DNA from: Enterobacter asburiae
GTDB lineage: Bacteria; Pseudomonadota; Gammaproteobacteria; Enterobacterales; Enterobacteriaceae
DNA: 64,000 nucleotides
Assembly (NCBI GenBank): GCA_011754535.1
Contig: JAAQVN010000001.1
Span: 2,852,001 to 2,916,000, forward strand
Direction: 5' to 3'
Below, in pieces: positions 50,066 to 61,305 of the stretch. Positions within the stretch are counted from its first letter, which is position 1. Each line of letters starts with the position of its first letter. The notes under the pieces are model-generated. The model was not told the DNA's origin. It searched no databases and saw only the letters and a program-made list of their open reading frames with translations. A program made the position numbers and the translations under genes.

Positions 50066-52122
50066 CGCTGCGCGCGGCCTGGCAGCGTATCCTGCGCCAG
50101 GCCAATCAAAAAGGCATACTCCAGGGCCACCCCTTCGTAAGATTTGAATCGCCCCGATTTCCCCCCGTGCCCGGAGTCCATATCGGTACAGAGCAGCAGC
50201 AGGTTGTCATCGGTTTTCAGTTCCCTCAGCTTTGCCACCCATTTTGCCGGTTCCCAGTATTGCACCTGTGAATCGTGCAAACCGGTCGTCACCAGCATGT
50301 GCGGGTACGCTTTCGCTTCCACGTTATCGTACGGGCTGTACTCTTTCATATAGCAATAATAGGCTTCATCCTGCGGGTTACCCCACTCCTCAAACTCCCC
50401 GGTCGTCAGCGGAATGGACTCATCGAGCATGGTTGTCACCACATCAACAAACGGAACCTGCGCAACAATGCCCTTAAAGCGATCGGGGCGCTGATTGATG
50501 ACGGCACCCATCAACATTCCGCCCGCGCTGCCGCCCATGCCGAAGCAGAGCTGCGGATCGCCATAACCTTGTTCAATTAACGCATCGCAGACGTCGAGAT
50601 AGTCGTTGAAGGTGTTTTTCTTTTTCAGGAATTTCCCGTCTTCATACCAGTGCTGCCCCAGCTCGCCGCCGCCGCGAATGTGGGCAATAGCGAAAACAAA
50701 GCCGCGATCGAGCAGGCTTAATCTGCTGCTGCTGAAGTCGGCATCCATGCTGGAGCCATAGGAGCCGTAGCCGTAGACCAGGATCGGATTTTTACCTTTC
50801 TGAAAATGCGCCTTGTGATAAACGAGCGAAACCGGGACCTCAACACCGTCGCGCGCGGTGACCCACAGGTGTTCGCTGCGATAATTGTCGGAATCAAAGC
50901 CCTTCACTTCGGTTTGCTTAAGCACCTGGCGCTGTCCGGTATCCATATCCAGCTCGAAGAGCGTATCCGGCGTGGTCATGGATGAGTAGCCGTAGCGCAA
51001 CCGCGACGATTCGGGTTCAGGGTTGAAGCCGATCCACGTGACGTAGGCCGGATCGTCGAACGCAATCCCAATCACCTCACGCGTTTTACGGTTGATCTGC
51101 CGGATGCTGGTCAGCCCCCGCTGACGCTCTTCCACCACCAGCCAGTCGGTAAACAGCGTGAACCCTTCCAGCATCACCTGATCTCGCGCGGGGATAAGCA
51201 CCTCCCACTTGCGCTCGTCGCGCACCTTGGTTTTGTACAGACCAAAGTTTTTGCCCTCGCGATTCGAACGCAGATAAAAGCTGTGCTGGAAGTGATCCAG
51301 GCTGTACTCGTGATCCTTGCGGCGCGGCAGGAAGCAGAGCGGCTGGGCATCAGGCAGTTCGGCATCCAGGAGCAGCACTTCCGAGGTGGTGGCGCTGGCC
51401 AGGAAGATAATCACATAGTGGCGCGAGGAGGTTTTATGCAGGCTGACATAAAACGTTTCGTCTTTCTCTTCATAGACCAGCTCGTCATCGGCTGAGTCCG
51501 TGCCTACGGTATGGCGCCACACCTGATAAGGCAGCAGCGTGGAAGCATGCTTTTTGACGTAGTAGACCGTCTCGGAATCGTTCGCCCAGACAAAATCCGG
51601 GGAGACATTTTCCAGCATTTCCGGATACCAGTTGCCGGTTTCCAGATTGCGAAAACGCAGGCCGTACTGGCGACGGGAGAGATAATCCTCCGCCAGCGCC
51701 ATAATGATGTTGTCCGGGGAGATGGACATGCCGCCCAGGGTATAAAACTCGCTGTGGGCGGCTCGCTGGTTCGCATCCAGCAGAATGTCCCATTCATCCC
51801 ACTCGGCGCTTAATACCGACTGTCGCTGATAGATGGGATACTCGTTGCCGGGCTCGTAAATATGGCGATAGCGATAGCCGTTTTTGGTCCACGGCGCGGA
51901 GATATCGCGCTGGGGAATGCGCTGCACCATTTCGTTCAGCAGCTGGTCCTGAAGCGCCTGCTGGCTGGACATGACCTTGCGACCATAGTCGTTTTCTTCG
52001 TGCAGGTAGTCGAGCACCTCTGGCCGGGAACGCGAATCATCCCGGAGCCAGTAGTAATTATCTATACGCGTATCGCCATGCGTGACGATCGCATAAGGAG
52101 TACGTCGGGCTTTCGGTGGCAT
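50062..52122 (-). CDS. ptrB: Oligopeptidase B
   Basis: A 686-residue prolyl-oligopeptidase-family serine peptidase that cuts after Lys/Arg in short peptides. The N-terminal beta-propeller is followed by the alpha/beta hydrolase domain with GGSAGG (nucleophile Ser, about residue 531), and histidine in DSGHGGKSG near the C-terminus. Length equals E. coli PtrB. Its end overlaps exoX by four bases. Confidence 0.96.
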   Translation of the reverse strand: MPPKARRTPYAIVTHGDTRIDNYYWLRDDSRSRPEVLDYLHEENDYGRKVMSSQQALQDQLLNEMVQRIPQRDISAPWTKNGYRYRHIYEPGNEYPIYQRQSVLSAEWDEWDILLDANQRAAHSEFYTLGGMSISPDNIIMALAEDYLSRRQYGLRFRNLETGNWYPEMLENVSPDFVWANDSETVYYVKKHASTLLPYQVWRHTVGTDSADDELVYEEKDETFYVSLHKTSSRHYVIIFLASATTSEVLLLDAELPDAQPLCFLPRRKDHEYSLDHFQHSFYLRSNREGKNFGLYKTKVRDERKWEVLIPARDQVMLEGFTLFTDWLVVEERQRGLTSIRQINRKTREVIGIAFDDPAYVTWIGFNPEPESSRLRYGYSSMTTPDTLFELDMDTGQRQVLKQTEVKGFDSDNYRSEHLWVTARDGVEVPVSLVYHKAHFQKGKNPILVYGYGSYGSSMDADFSSSRLSLLDRGFVFAIAHIRGGGELGQHWYEDGKFLKKKNTFNDYLDVCDALIEQGYGDPQLCFGMGGSAGGMLMGAVINQRPDRFKGIVAQVPFVDVVTTMLDESIPLTTGEFEEWGNPQDEAYYCYMKEYSPYDNVEAKAYPHMLVTTGLHDSQVQYWEPAKWVAKLRELKTDDNLLLLCTDMDSGHGGKSGRFKSYEGVALEYAFLIGLAQDTLPGRAQR

Positions 52123-52207
52123 GTCATCATTCTTTTGAGTTTTACACCCTATAAGGTTGGCAAAACCCGCGCATGATGCAAGCGAAACATGACCACCGGG
52201 GCGAGAG

Positions 52208-52858
52208 TTAGCCCTGTAGCGTCTGTTTTTGCTCCCGGATATCTTTTTCTATCCCTTCGCGTACGTCCTGAGGGATTTTCAGCGCATCGCCGAGGGCGTT
52301 GAGATAGCTGCGTTCCATAAAGTGATCGATATCGATGGCGGCACAGCTGAGGAAATAAAGTTCCAGCGCTTCTTCCTCATTTTTCACGTTCAGCGCCAGA
52401 CGCTGCGGATCGAGCGGCTGCTCAATGGCCTGTGCCACCAGCGTTCTGCCCTGCTCTTCAACCCCGGCTTCGCGCAGCTGCTGTTCGATAGCCGCTCTCT
52501 CTTTATCATCAATGTGCCCGTCGCTTTTGGCGGCAAACACCAGCGCGAGAATAAGCCGCTCCGTGCGCAAATCCAGCGGAGAAGTATGCTCGCCATAGTG
52601 AGGTTCATCGCGGTGTGCCGCCCGCACTTTATCCTTGTATTTGTTCCACAGCACGGTGCCAGCGATGGCACCACCACCGGCCAGCAGCGCGCCGGTACCG
52701 TACTTCGCCAGCAGCTTGCGTGAGGATTTATTGGCAACCAGCAGCCCTGCCAGCCCGCCGAGTGCCCCCGGTACCAGCAGCTTGCTCAGCCCCTGCTCGC
52801 CGGAACCTGACGTTTTCTGTCCTAACATGGATTGCAGTTGATTTAACCAGCCTGACAT
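52208..52858 (-). CDS. yebE: DUF533 inner-membrane protein YebE
   Basis: A 216-residue protein. A glycine-rich hydrophobic stretch at about 28-70 ([24 protein letters not shown]) can be membrane-embedded; the C-terminal part (about 95-210) is TerB-like, with [19 protein letters not shown]. coli yebE is Cpx-activated. Function unknown. E. coli yebF and yebG, which follow in that genome, are absent before purT. Confidence 0.92.
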   Translation of the reverse strand: MSGWLNQLQSMLGQKTSGSGEQGLSKLLVPGALGGLAGLLVANKSSRKLLAKYGTGALLAGGGAIAGTVLWNKYKDKVRAAHRDEPHYGEHTSPLDLRTERLILALVFAAKSDGHIDDKERAAIEQQLREAGVEEQGRTLVAQAIEQPLDPQRLALNVKNEEEALELYFLSCAAIDIDHFMERSYLNALGDALKIPQDVREGIEKDIREQKQTLQG

Positions 52859-52978
52859 GGATTCCCTCGCTTAACGGTTAACATTTTCCACAGCGTATGC
52901 GAGCAGGCGTCAGGAAATGTCCGCTAAGGCTAAAGAAGCGCAAATTTCTCATCTGCCCTTTTGCCCTGCGCAAGACAG

Positions 52979-52994
52979 ACGCAAACGTTTTCGT
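52979..52994 (+). promoter_or_regulatory. PurR operator upstream of purT
   Basis: ACGCAAACGTTTTCGT matches the 16-bp PurR box (ACGCAAACGTTTNCNT) at every fixed position. It lies 35 bases before the purT ATG, overlapping the expected promoter. Confidence 0.92.
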
Positions 52995-53028
52995 TTATAC
53001 TGCGCGCATCTTGTTCAGGGGGAATATT

Positions 53029-54207
53029 ATGACTCGTTTAGGAACCGCGCTGCGGCCTGCGGCGACGCGCGTGATGCTGTTGGGATCGGGTGAACTGGGT
53101 AAAGAAGTCGCCATTGAGTGTCAGCGCTTAGGGGTGGAAGTGATTGCCGTAGACCGCTACGCTGACGCGCCCGCCATGCACGTCGCCCATCGTTCTTATG
53201 TGATTAACATGCTGGACGGCGATGCCCTGCGTACGCTCATCATGCAGGAGAAACCGGATTACGTCGTGCCGGAAATTGAAGCTATCGCAACCGATACGCT
53301 GATCGCGCTTGAGCAGGAAGGCCAGCGCGTGGTGCCCTGCGCCAGAGCGGCAAAACTGACCATGAACCGTGAAGGCATTCGCCGCCTGGCGGCGGAGGAG
53401 CTGGGGCTGCCGACCTCACGCTACCGTTTTGCGGGCGACAAAGCCGCATTCCTGCAGGCCGTCGAGGAGATTGGCTACCCGTGCATCATTAAGCCGGTGA
53501 TGAGCTCTTCCGGTAAAGGTCAGAGCTTTATTCGCGACAGCAGCGCGCTGGATAGCGCGTGGGATTATGCGCAACAGGGTGGCCGTGCCGGTGCCGGTCG
53601 CGTCATTGTCGAAGGCGTGGTGAAGTTTGATTTCGAAATCACTCTGCTCACCGTCAGCGCCGTGGACGGCGTCCATTTCTGCGACCCGATAGGTCACCGT
53701 CAGGAAGATGGCGATTACCGCGAATCCTGGCAACCGCAGCAGATGAGCCCCCTGGCGCTGGAGCGTGCCCGGGAGATTGCCCGTAAAACCGTTCTGGCCC
53801 TGGGCGGCTACGGCCTGTTCGGCGTGGAACTGTTCGTTTGCGGTGACGAGGTGATTTTCAGCGAAGTCTCCCCTCGCCCGCATGACACCGGGATGGTCAC
53901 GCTCATTTCGCAGGATCTCTCAGAGTTCGCCCTGCACGTGCGCGCCTTCCTCGACCTGCCGGTTGGCGGCATCCGTCAGTACGGCCCGGCGGCCTCGGCG
54001 GTGATCCTGCCACAGTTGACCAGCCAGAATGTGACGTTTGATAACGTCGAAGGTGCGGTTGGCGCAGGCCTGCAGGTCCGTCTGTTCGGCAAGCCGGAGA
54101 TCGACGGCACGCGTCGTCTGGGCGTGGCGTTAGCCATCGGGGATAACGTTGACGAGGCCGTAGCAAGAGCAAAAGCGGCGGCAGCGAACGTTAAGATAGC
54201 AGGATAG
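53029..54207 (+). CDS. purT: Formate-dependent phosphoribosylglycinamide formyltransferase 2
   Basis: Makes formylglycinamide ribonucleotide using formate and ATP, an alternative to PurN. It has 392 residues, an ATP-grasp fold: N-terminal [20 protein letters not shown], central SSSGKGQS and [28 protein letters not shown] near residue 285. The ATG at 53029 follows AGGGGGAA; an in-frame extension upstream covers the promoter and PurR box and is not coding. Confidence 0.97.
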   Translation: MTRLGTALRPAATRVMLLGSGELGKEVAIECQRLGVEVIAVDRYADAPAMHVAHRSYVINMLDGDALRTLIMQEKPDYVVPEIEAIATDTLIALEQEGQRVVPCARAAKLTMNREGIRRLAAEELGLPTSRYRFAGDKAAFLQAVEEIGYPCIIKPVMSSSGKGQSFIRDSSALDSAWDYAQQGGRAGAGRVIVEGVVKFDFEITLLTVSAVDGVHFCDPIGHRQEDGDYRESWQPQQMSPLALERAREIARKTVLALGGYGLFGVELFVCGDEVIFSEVSPRPHDTGMVTLISQDLSEFALHVRAFLDLPVGGIRQYGPAASAVILPQLTSQNVTFDNVEGAVGAGLQVRLFGKPEIDGTRRLGVALAIGDNVDEAVARAKAAAANVKIAG

Positions 54208-54236
54208 AAAAAACGGGCCGAAAGGCCCGTTTTTCA
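54208..54236. terminator. Terminator between purT and eda
   Basis: aaacgggcc-gaaa-ggcccgttt with A run and TTTTT; serves both convergent genes. Confidence 0.9.
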
Positions 54237-54249
54237 TGCTGCGAATAAG

Positions 54250-54891
54250 TTACTGCTTCGCGCCTTCAACCGCTTCGCGAGCCAGTTTCGTGATGCGATC
54301 CCAGTCGCCCGCTTCCAGCGCATCCGCCGGTACCAGCCATGAGCCGCCGATGCACAGCACGCTTTTCAGCGCCAGGTAGTCGCGGTAGTTCGCCGGAGAG
54401 ATACCCCCAGTCGGGCAGAAACGTACCTGAGAGAAGGGACCCGCAATCGCCTGCAGCGCTTTAGTACCGCCATTAGCTTCTGCCGGGAAGAATTTGAACT
54501 CTTTCAGACCGTAGTCCATGCCCAGCATCAGTTCTGAAACGGTGCTGATGCCCGGGATCAAAGGAATCGTGCCTTCTGTCGCGGCCTTCAGCAGCGGCTC
54601 GGTCAGGCCCGGGCTGATGGCAAACTGTGCGCCAGCTTCGGTTACTTCCGCCAACTGCTGCGCGTTGAGAACGGTACCCGCACCGATGATGGCATCCGGC
54701 ACTTCTTTAGCAATGGCGCGGATGGCATCCATCGCGCAGGCGGTACGCAGGGTCACTTCCAGAACGCGAACGCCGCCCGCAACCAGCGCTTTCGCCATCG
54801 GTACAGCGTGCTCCAGCTTGTTTACCACGATAACCGGCACGACAGGGCCAGTGGTCAGGATTGCTTCTGCACTTGTTTTCCAGTTTTTCAT
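54250..54891 (-). CDS. eda: KDPG/KHG aldolase Eda
   Basis: Cleaves 2-keto-3-deoxy-6-phosphogluconate to pyruvate and glyceraldehyde-3-phosphate (Entner-Doudoroff pathway). It has 213 residues. The Schiff-base lysine is in [12 protein letters not shown] (about 133), the catalytic Glu in VLEVTLRT (about 45), and the phosphate loop in [14 protein letters not shown]. Start ATG 54891 matches E. coli; an in-frame extension to 54924 is not conserved. 39 bases after edd. Confidence 0.97.
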   Translation of the reverse strand: MKNWKTSAEAILTTGPVVPVIVVNKLEHAVPMAKALVAGGVRVLEVTLRTACAMDAIRAIAKEVPDAIIGAGTVLNAQQLAEVTEAGAQFAISPGLTEPLLKAATEGTIPLIPGISTVSELMLGMDYGLKEFKFFPAEANGGTKALQAIAGPFSQVRFCPTGGISPANYRDYLALKSVLCIGGSWLVPADALEAGDWDRITKLAREAVEGAKQ

Positions 54892-54930
54892 CAGAGTTCT
54901 CTCTCGCCAGATCGTTAAAATCAAGTCGTC

Positions 54931-56742
54931 TTAAAACGTAATACAGGTTGCGCCCTGCTCTGCACCGGAGAGTTTCTCACGCAGCGCGCTGAACATTTCG
55001 CGTCCGGTCCCCACGCGCGATGCGCTCAGGTCAGGAATATGGGGCTGACGTGCCGCCAGCTCGGCGTCATCCACCAGCAGGGTTAACTCGCCTGTCTGGC
55101 CGTTCACGCGGATCATGTCGCCGTCGCGCACTTTTGCCAGCAAGCCGCCGTCGTAGGCTTCAGGCGTGACGTGGATGGCGGAAGGCACTTTGCCGGATGC
55201 GCCTGAGAGGCGGCCATCGGTCACTAACGCAATTTTGAAACGGCGGTCCAATAATACACCAAGTGGTGGCATAAGTTTATGTAATTCTGGCATGCCGTTC
55301 GCTTTAGGCCCCTGGTGACGCACCACCACCACGCAGTCTTTATCAAGCAGACCGGCGTCAAAGGCAGGCAACACGTCGTGCTGGCTTTCAAACACCACCG
55401 CCGGGGCCTCGATAACCTGGTTCTCTTCCGGCACGGCAGACGTTTTCATCACCGCGCGGCCGAGGTTGCCGCTCAGTACCTTGGTACCGCCGTGGTGGGA
55501 GAAAGGTTTGTCGATAGTGGCAATCACCTGCGGATCCAGAGACGCGGTTGCCCCGTCGCGCCAGTCCAGCTCGCCGTTGTTCAGCCACGGCTCCTGGGTG
55601 TAGCGCTGCAGGCCAAATCCGGCTACGGTGTTCACGTCTTCATGCAGCAGACCGCCTTTCAGTAGCTCGCGCATCAGCAGCGGGACGCCGCCAGCGGCCT
55701 GGAAGTGGTTGATGTCCGCCGGGCCGTTCGGGTACAGGCGAGCCATCAGCGGCACCACGGAGGAAATGTCGGAGAAGTCATCCCAGTTAATCAGAATGCC
55801 CGCCGCGCGAGCCATGGCCACGAGGTGCATGGTGTGGTTGGTCGAACCGCCGGTGGCCAGCAGGGCGACGATGCCGTTGACGATGACTTTTTCGTCGACC
55901 ATTTTGCCCATCGGCATCCATTCATTGCCGTTTCCGGTCAGACGCGTCACCTGACGGGCCGCGGCCTCGGTCAGCGCCTGACGCAGCGGCGCATCCGGCT
56001 GGATGAAGGACGACCCCGGAAGCTGCATCCCCATAAACTCCACCACCATCTGGTTGGTATTGGCTGTGCCGTAGAACGTACAGGTTCCCGGCGCATGGTA
56101 GGAGGCCGCTTCGGCCTCCAGCAGCGCCTGACGATCCGCTTTCCCTTCCGCATACAGCTGGCGGATGCGCACTTTTTCTTTGTTCGGCAGACCGCTCGCC
56201 ATCGGGCCGGATGGCACAAAGATGGCGGGCAGGTGACCAAATGACAGTGCCGCCATCACCAGGCCCGGGACGATTTTGTCGCAGACGCCGAGATAGAGCG
56301 CGCCATCAAACATGTTGTGTGACAGGCCCACCGCCGCGGACATTGCAATTACTTCGCGGCTCAGCAGTGACAGCTCCATACCGTCCTGCCCCTGCGTCAC
56401 GCCGTCGCACATCGCCGGCACGCCGCCCGCGACCTGACCCACCGCGTTTACGCTGTGCAGCGCCTTGCGAATGATGTTGGGATAGACCTCATAGGGCTGG
56501 TGTGCGGAGAGCATATCGTTATAGGAAGTAATAATAGCGATATTGTTACGCAACATGCTTTTCAGGGAGGCTTTGTCATCGGGCTGGCAGGCGGCGAAGC
56601 CGTGCGCCAGGTTACCGCAGGCCAGCTGGGAGCGGTGAACGGTGTTGCTCTTCGCCTGTTCAATCCGGGCGAGGTAGGCCGAACGGGTCTCTTTCGAGCG
56701 CTCGATAATGCGTTGTGTTACGCGTAACAATACAGGATTCAT
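54931..56742 (-). CDS. edd: Phosphogluconate dehydratase Edd
   Basis: Dehydrates 6-phosphogluconate to KDPG. It has 603 residues, IlvD/Edd family with an Fe-S cluster; cysteines lie in [27 protein letters not shown] and the [13 protein letters not shown] segment. GATASLDPQ and the ending EQGATCITF are family-typical. First gene of edd-eda; upstream lies a GntR-type operator at 56936-56951. Confidence 0.97.
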   Translation of the reverse strand: MNPVLLRVTQRIIERSKETRSAYLARIEQAKSNTVHRSQLACGNLAHGFAACQPDDKASLKSMLRNNIAIITSYNDMLSAHQPYEVYPNIIRKALHSVNAVGQVAGGVPAMCDGVTQGQDGMELSLLSREVIAMSAAVGLSHNMFDGALYLGVCDKIVPGLVMAALSFGHLPAIFVPSGPMASGLPNKEKVRIRQLYAEGKADRQALLEAEAASYHAPGTCTFYGTANTNQMVVEFMGMQLPGSSFIQPDAPLRQALTEAAARQVTRLTGNGNEWMPMGKMVDEKVIVNGIVALLATGGSTNHTMHLVAMARAAGILINWDDFSDISSVVPLMARLYPNGPADINHFQAAGGVPLLMRELLKGGLLHEDVNTVAGFGLQRYTQEPWLNNGELDWRDGATASLDPQVIATIDKPFSHHGGTKVLSGNLGRAVMKTSAVPEENQVIEAPAVVFESQHDVLPAFDAGLLDKDCVVVVRHQGPKANGMPELHKLMPPLGVLLDRRFKIALVTDGRLSGASGKVPSAIHVTPEAYDGGLLAKVRDGDMIRVNGQTGELTLLVDDAELAARQPHIPDLSASRVGTGREMFSALREKLSGAEQGATCITF

Positions 56743-56860
56743 AAAAGCTCCTTTAATTTATCTGTCCGGGCCCGGGAGTTTACAAAGTCGCTGGCAGTTG
56801 TTAACAACGCTGAAACGCTTGCTGTCCGGAGCTCAGGGGCAAAATCACTTCCGGCAGTGT

Positions 56861-56900
56861 AATAAAAAAAGCTCCGCGGGTGAATCCACGCGGAGCTTAA
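56861..56900 (-). terminator. Terminator after zwf
   Basis: On the minus strand aagctccgcg / cgcggagctt (loop tggattcacc) is followed by TTTTTTTA; lies about 75 bases after zwf and before edd. Confidence 0.82.
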
Positions 56901-56935
56901 AAGTATAAAAATTGTGCCACGAGCTGTGTTAGATC

Positions 56936-56951
56936 ATGTTACCGGTAAAAT
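56936..56951. promoter_or_regulatory. GntR-type operator between zwf and edd
   Basis: ATGTTACCGGTAAAAT agrees with the E. coli GntR consensus (ATGTTACCSGTAACAT) at 15 of 16 positions. GntR represses edd-eda in the absence of gluconate; the site lies about 195 bases before the edd ATG and on the far side of the zwf terminator from it. Confidence 0.6.
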
Positions 56952-56976
56952 AACACTTTTGGGCTAGTGGATAATC

Positions 56977-58452
56977 CTACTCAAACTCGTTCCAGGAGCG
57001 ACCATCGCGGGTGATCATCGCCACCGACGCGACCGGCCCCCAGGTACCCGCCTGATACGGTTTTGGTGCATCCTGATCGGCAGCCCAGGCTTCGGTGATG
57101 GAGTCGACCCATTTCCACGCCTCTTCCACTTCGTCGCGACGTACGAACAGCGCCTGGATACCGCGCATGGTTTCCAGCAGCAGACGCTCGTAGGCATCCG
57201 CCAGGTGCGTCTGGTTGAACGTTTCGGAGTAGCTCAGATCCAGCTTGGTGGTCTGCAGGTTGTGCTTATGATCCAGGCCCGGTACTTTGTTGAGGATCTG
57301 GATATCCACCCCTTCGTCCGGCTGCAGACGAATGGTCAGCTTATTCTGGGGCAGCTCCTGCCAGGATTCTTTGAACAGGTTCAGCTCAGGGTTTTTGAAG
57401 TAGACGACAACTTCGGAACATTTTGTCGGCAGACGTTTACCGGTACGCAGGTAGAACGGAACGCCCGCCCAGCGCCAGTCGTCGATATCCACGCGGATCG
57501 CCACAAAGGTCTCAGTGTTGCTGGTCTTGTTCGCGCCCTCTTCTTCCAGATAGCCCGGCACTTTTTTGCCTTGCGCAAACCCGGCGGTGTACTGGCCGCG
57601 CACGGTCTTCTCGCGCACGTTGGAACGATCGATGCGGCGCAGCGACTTCAGCACTTTAACTTTGGCGTCGCGGATGCTGTCAGCCGTCAGGTCAGACGGT
57701 GGAGACATGGCAATCATGCACAGAATTTGCAGCAGGTGGTTCTGGATCATGTCGCGCATCTGGCCGGCCTGGTCAAAGTAACCCCAGCGACCTTCAATCC
57801 CCACCTCTTCCGCCACGGTAATCTCCACGTGGTCGATGGTGCGGTTGTCCCAATTGTTCACAAAGAGGGAGTTAGCGAAGCGCAGCGCCAGCAGGTTCAG
57901 TACCGTCTCTTTACCAAGATAGTGGTCGATACGGTAGACCTGGCACTCTTCAAAGAACTCGCCTACCTGGTCGTTGATTTCACGCGAGGTCGCCAGCGAC
58001 GTACCCAGCGGCTTCTCCATCACCACGCGCGCCGGCTTGGCGTTCAGCTTCGCTTCGCCCAAACCTTTGCAGATGGCACCAAAGGTGCTTGGCGGCATGG
58101 CGAAATAGTTAATGGTGACACGGTTTTTCTGATCCAGCATGGCACCCAGACGGGAAAACGCGCTAACGTCATTGACGTCCAGGTTGCAGAAATCGAGACG
58201 ACCGCTCAGGGTATCCCACAAACTTTCATCAATTTTTTCCTTCATGAAAGTTTCGAGCGCCTCGCGGACGACTTTGGTATAAGCGTCCTTGTCCCAGTCG
58301 GCGCGCCCTACACCCAGGATACGCGTATCCGGATGAATTTGGCCCGCTTTCTCCAGTTGATACAGGGAAGGCAGCAATTTTCGGCGTGCAAGGTCGCCTT
58401 TCGCGCCGAAAATGACCAGGTCACATGCCTGGGCTGTTTGCGTTACCGCCAT
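56977..58452 (-). CDS. zwf: Glucose-6-phosphate 1-dehydrogenase
   Basis: First enzyme of the oxidative pentose-phosphate pathway, also feeding Edd. It has 491 residues. The nucleotide-binding segment is [16 protein letters not shown] (about 14-29) and the catalytic signature RIDHYLGKE (about 175-183). Start ATG 58452 ([10 protein letters not shown]), with GGAGAATGAC ahead as in E. coli; a longer frame to 58599 covers the promoter. A HexR box and a SoxS/MarA box lie upstream. Confidence 0.97.
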   Translation of the reverse strand: MAVTQTAQACDLVIFGAKGDLARRKLLPSLYQLEKAGQIHPDTRILGVGRADWDKDAYTKVVREALETFMKEKIDESLWDTLSGRLDFCNLDVNDVSAFSRLGAMLDQKNRVTINYFAMPPSTFGAICKGLGEAKLNAKPARVVMEKPLGTSLATSREINDQVGEFFEECQVYRIDHYLGKETVLNLLALRFANSLFVNNWDNRTIDHVEITVAEEVGIEGRWGYFDQAGQMRDMIQNHLLQILCMIAMSPPSDLTADSIRDAKVKVLKSLRRIDRSNVREKTVRGQYTAGFAQGKKVPGYLEEEGANKTSNTETFVAIRVDIDDWRWAGVPFYLRTGKRLPTKCSEVVVYFKNPELNLFKESWQELPQNKLTIRLQPDEGVDIQILNKVPGLDHKHNLQTTKLDLSYSETFNQTHLADAYERLLLETMRGIQALFVRRDEVEEAWKWVDSITEAWAADQDAPKPYQAGTWGPVASVAMITRDGRSWNEFE

Positions 58453-58498
58453 GTCATTCTCCTCAGTTGGATCACCTGGTGCTTCTGCCAGGTATCGT

Positions 58499-58513
58499 TG
58501 TAATTTTATTACA
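58499..58513. promoter_or_regulatory. HexR operator upstream of zwf
   Basis: TGTAATTTTATTACA is a near-perfect palindrome matching the HexR consensus (TGTARTWWWATTACA) and lies 47 bases before the zwf ATG, downstream of the -10 candidate; HexR bound here should block zwf transcription. KDPG relieves HexR. Confidence 0.85.
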
Positions 58514-58554
58514 ATGCACTGTACTGCTTTTACGTCATTCCCGAAACCATTAGC

Positions 58555-58573
58555 GCTTATCGTCTCGTGCGAT
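58555..58573 (-). promoter_or_regulatory. SoxS/MarA box of zwf
   Basis: On the minus strand ATCGCACGAGACGATAAGC closely follows the E. coli zwf marbox (ATCGCAC-N7-TAAGC). It lies about 35 bases upstream of the -10 candidate, so oxidative-stress activation of zwf is probably preserved. Confidence 0.75.
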
Positions 58574-58810
58574 ACGGCGATTTTTCGCCATTCAGCCAAT
58601 TACGGCGACGTAATGACGCAACAGCCGTCGATAATTTGCGCAACAGGGTCATAGCAAAACCCGACATCGATCAAGTAATGAAAAAAAACAACAACATTAT
58701 CTTGTCGACTGTTACCCTTTATGGAAGCCACAGGGGTAATATCGGCTAATCGAATCAAGATTTCATCAATGCGTGAAATCGTTTCCACCCCCACGAGCGC
58801 CTTGTTAACA

Positions 58811-59680
58811 ATGAACATGCTTGAAAAAATCCAGTATCAACTGGAACACCTTAGCAAATCCGAGCGAAAAGTGGCTGAAGTCATTCTGGCCGCGCCCGCT
58901 CAGGCAATTCATTCAAGCATCGCCGCTCTGGCTCAGGAAGCTGGCGTCAGTGAACCGACGGTCAACCGCTTCTGCCGTAGTCTGGAAACGCGCGGCTTTC
59001 CTGATTTTAAACTGCATCTGGCACAAAGTCTGGCGAACGGCACACCCTATGTTAATCGTAATGTGGATGAAGACGACAGCGTAGATGCCTACACGGCGAA
59101 AATATTTGAGTCGGCCATGGCCACGCTCGATCACGTTCGCCAAAGTCTGGATATGAGTTCAGTGAACCGCGCGGTGGATTTACTCACCCAGGCCAAGCGA
59201 ATTGCGTTCTTCGGACTTGGCTCGTCAGCCGCCGTGGCGCACGACGCCATGAATAAATTCTTCCGCTTTAACGTACCGGTTATTTATTCCGATGACATTG
59301 TGCTGCAACGCATGAGCTGTATGAATTGCAGTGAGGATGACGTCGTGGTACTGATTTCGCACACTGGCCGCACCAAAAGCCAGGTTGAGCTAGCGCAGCT
59401 GGCCCGTGAAAACGATGCCATGGTGATCGCCCTCACCACCGCAGGCACGCCGCTGGCGCGCGAGGCGACGCTCGCCATTACGCTGGATGTCCCTGAGGAT
59501 ACCGACATGTATATGCCGATGGTGTCCCGTCTGGCGCAGCTCACGGTAATCGACGTGCTGGCGACCGGTTTTACCTTACGCCGGGGCGCAAAATTCCGGG
59601 ATAACTTGAAGCGAGTCAAGGAAGCGCTGAAGGAATCGCGTTTTGATAAAGAATTGCTTATAAAGAGCGATGTTCCCTGA
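58811..59680 (+). CDS. hexR: RpiR-family regulator HexR
   Basis: Represses zwf, edd-eda and other central carbon genes; bound by KDPG. It has 289 residues: an N-terminal helix-turn-helix ([22 protein letters not shown], about 38-59) and a SIS sugar-phosphate domain ([28 protein letters not shown]). Start ATG 58811 gives the E. coli length; an earlier in-frame ATG at 58721 is not conserved. Confidence 0.96.
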   Translation: MNMLEKIQYQLEHLSKSERKVAEVILAAPAQAIHSSIAALAQEAGVSEPTVNRFCRSLETRGFPDFKLHLAQSLANGTPYVNRNVDEDDSVDAYTAKIFESAMATLDHVRQSLDMSSVNRAVDLLTQAKRIAFFGLGSSAAVAHDAMNKFFRFNVPVIYSDDIVLQRMSCMNCSEDDVVVLISHTGRTKSQVELAQLARENDAMVIALTTAGTPLAREATLAITLDVPEDTDMYMPMVSRLAQLTVIDVLATGFTLRRGAKFRDNLKRVKEALKESRFDKELLIKSDVP

Positions 59681-59819
59681 AGTAGATAACGAAGACGTAA
59701 CCAATAATTACGATGTAATGATTTTCGGCATTCGGTCCCCTCTTTGCTGCCTTGCGGCAGATGAAGGCCGATTCTATGTTCACGCAACACCAAAGTTGTT
59801 TCAGTCAACGGAGTATTAC

Positions 59820-61262
59820 ATGTCCAGAAGGCTTCGCAGAACCAAGATCGTAACCACCTTAGGCCCGGCCACCGATCGCGATAATAATCTCGAAAAAATT
59901 ATCGCCGCTGGCGCCAACGTGGTGCGTATGAACTTTTCTCACGGTACGCCAGAAGACCATAAATTGCGTGCCGATAAAGTGCGTGAGATCGCCGCTAAGC
60001 TGGGCCGCCACGTCGCAATCCTCGGCGACCTGCAGGGTCCAAAAATTCGTGTATCAACCTTTAAAGAAGGTAAAGTTTTCCTCAATATCGGCGACAAATT
60101 CCTGCTGGATGCCAACCTCGGCAAAGGCGAAGGCGACAAAGAGAGAGTCGGGATCGACTATAAAGGCCTGCCGGCTGACGTGGTGCCTGGCGATATCCTG
60201 CTACTCGACGACGGTCGCGTCCAGCTGAAGGTTCTGGAAGTTCAGGGGATGAAGGTGTTCACCGAAGTCACCGTCGGCGGCCCGCTCTCCAACAATAAAG
60301 GCATCAACAAACTGGGCGGCGGCCTCTCTGCGGAAGCCCTGACCGAGAAAGACAAAGCGGACATCGTAACCGCGGCCCAGATCGGCGTTGACTACCTGGC
60401 GGTCTCTTTCCCACGCTGTGGCGAAGATCTGAACTATGCGCGCCGCCTGACCCGCGACGCAGGCTGTGATGCCAAAATCGTCGCTAAGGTTGAACGCGCG
60501 GAAGCTGTGTGCGATCAGGATGCCATGGACGATGTGATCCTTGCCTCTGACGTGGTGATGGTTGCCCGTGGCGATCTGGGCGTGGAAATCGGCGACCCTG
60601 AGCTGGTCGGTATCCAGAAAGCGCTGATTCGTCGCGCACGTCAGCTGAACCGCGCGGTGATCACCGCCACCCAGATGATGGAATCCATGATCACCAACCC
60701 AATGCCAACCCGTGCGGAAGTCATGGACGTGGCTAACGCCGTGCTGGACGGGACCGATGCGGTCATGCTCTCTGCGGAAACCGCGGCGGGCCAGTATCCG
60801 GCAGAAACCGTGGCCGCAATGGCGCGCGTCTGCCTGGGCGCGGAGAAGATCCCAAGCATTAACGTCTCCAAGCACCGTCTGGATATCCAGTTCGACAATG
60901 TGGAAGAAGCGATTGCAATGTCCGCCATGTACGCGGCCAACCATCTGAAAGGCGTTACGGCGATCATCACCATGACCGAATCTGGCCGCACCGCGCTGAT
61001 GACCTCTCGCATCAGCTCCGGCCTGCCGATCTTCGCCATGTCACGTCACGAGCGTACGCTGAACCTGACGGCGCTCTACCGCGGTGTGACGCCGGTACAT
61101 TTCGACAGCACCAATGACGGCGTAGCTGCCGCGCACGATGCCGTAAACCTGCTGCGCGATAAAGGTTACCTGGTGTCCGGTGATATCGTCATCGTGACCC
61201 AGGGTGACGTGATGAGCACCATCGGCTCAACCAACACCACTCGCGTACTGACCGTAGAGTAA
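59820..61262 (+). CDS. pykA: Pyruvate kinase II
   Basis: AMP-activated pyruvate kinase, 480 residues. ATP/PEP-site features: [25 protein letters not shown], catalytic lysine in AKVERAEAV and metal ligand in [12 protein letters not shown], plus TQMMESMI. Start ATG 59820 (MSRRLRRTK) as in E. coli; the longer frame to 59670 overlaps hexR. A hairpin follows. It converts the pyruvate-forming end of glycolysis beside the ED enzymes. Confidence 0.97.
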   Translation: MSRRLRRTKIVTTLGPATDRDNNLEKIIAAGANVVRMNFSHGTPEDHKLRADKVREIAAKLGRHVAILGDLQGPKIRVSTFKEGKVFLNIGDKFLLDANLGKGEGDKERVGIDYKGLPADVVPGDILLLDDGRVQLKVLEVQGMKVFTEVTVGGPLSNNKGINKLGGGLSAEALTEKDKADIVTAAQIGVDYLAVSFPRCGEDLNYARRLTRDAGCDAKIVAKVERAEAVCDQDAMDDVILASDVVMVARGDLGVEIGDPELVGIQKALIRRARQLNRAVITATQMMESMITNPMPTRAEVMDVANAVLDGTDAVMLSAETAAGQYPAETVAAMARVCLGAEKIPSINVSKHRLDIQFDNVEEAIAMSAMYAANHLKGVTAIITMTESGRTALMTSRISSGLPIFAMSRHERTLNLTALYRGVTPVHFDSTNDGVAAAHDAVNLLRDKGYLVSGDIVIVTQGDVMSTIGSTNTTRVLTVE

Positions 61263-61269
61263 GATCTGA

Positions 61270-61300
61270 TCCCCTCTCCCCTATGGGGAGAGGGGTGACT
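61270..61300. terminator. Hairpin between pykA and lpxM
   Basis: An 11-bp stem cccctctcccc-tat-ggggagagggg in the 43-base gap between convergent genes. There is no long T run, so it may be a weak terminator. Confidence 0.55.
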
Positions 61301-61305
61301 GTATT

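Larger units (their letters stand above)
58453..58810. other. Intergenic control region of zwf and hexR
   Basis: A 358-base gap between divergent genes. It holds the HexR operator and a SoxS/MarA box for zwf (listed separately), a zwf -10 candidate (TACAGT on the minus strand near 58517-58522), and an AT-rich stretch around 58680-58700 that may hold the hexR promoter. No coding capacity beyond upstream extensions of the two genes. Confidence 0.7.

Noticed and set aside
56856..56872. HexR half-site TGTAATAAAAA upstream of edd
   Set aside because: Only the left half matches; the right half is the start of the zwf terminator.
57205..58503. 432-codon plus-strand open frame opposite zwf
   Set aside because: Lies fully antisense to a conserved gene, has no ribosome-binding site or known domain, and is a by-product of the GC-rich codon pattern.
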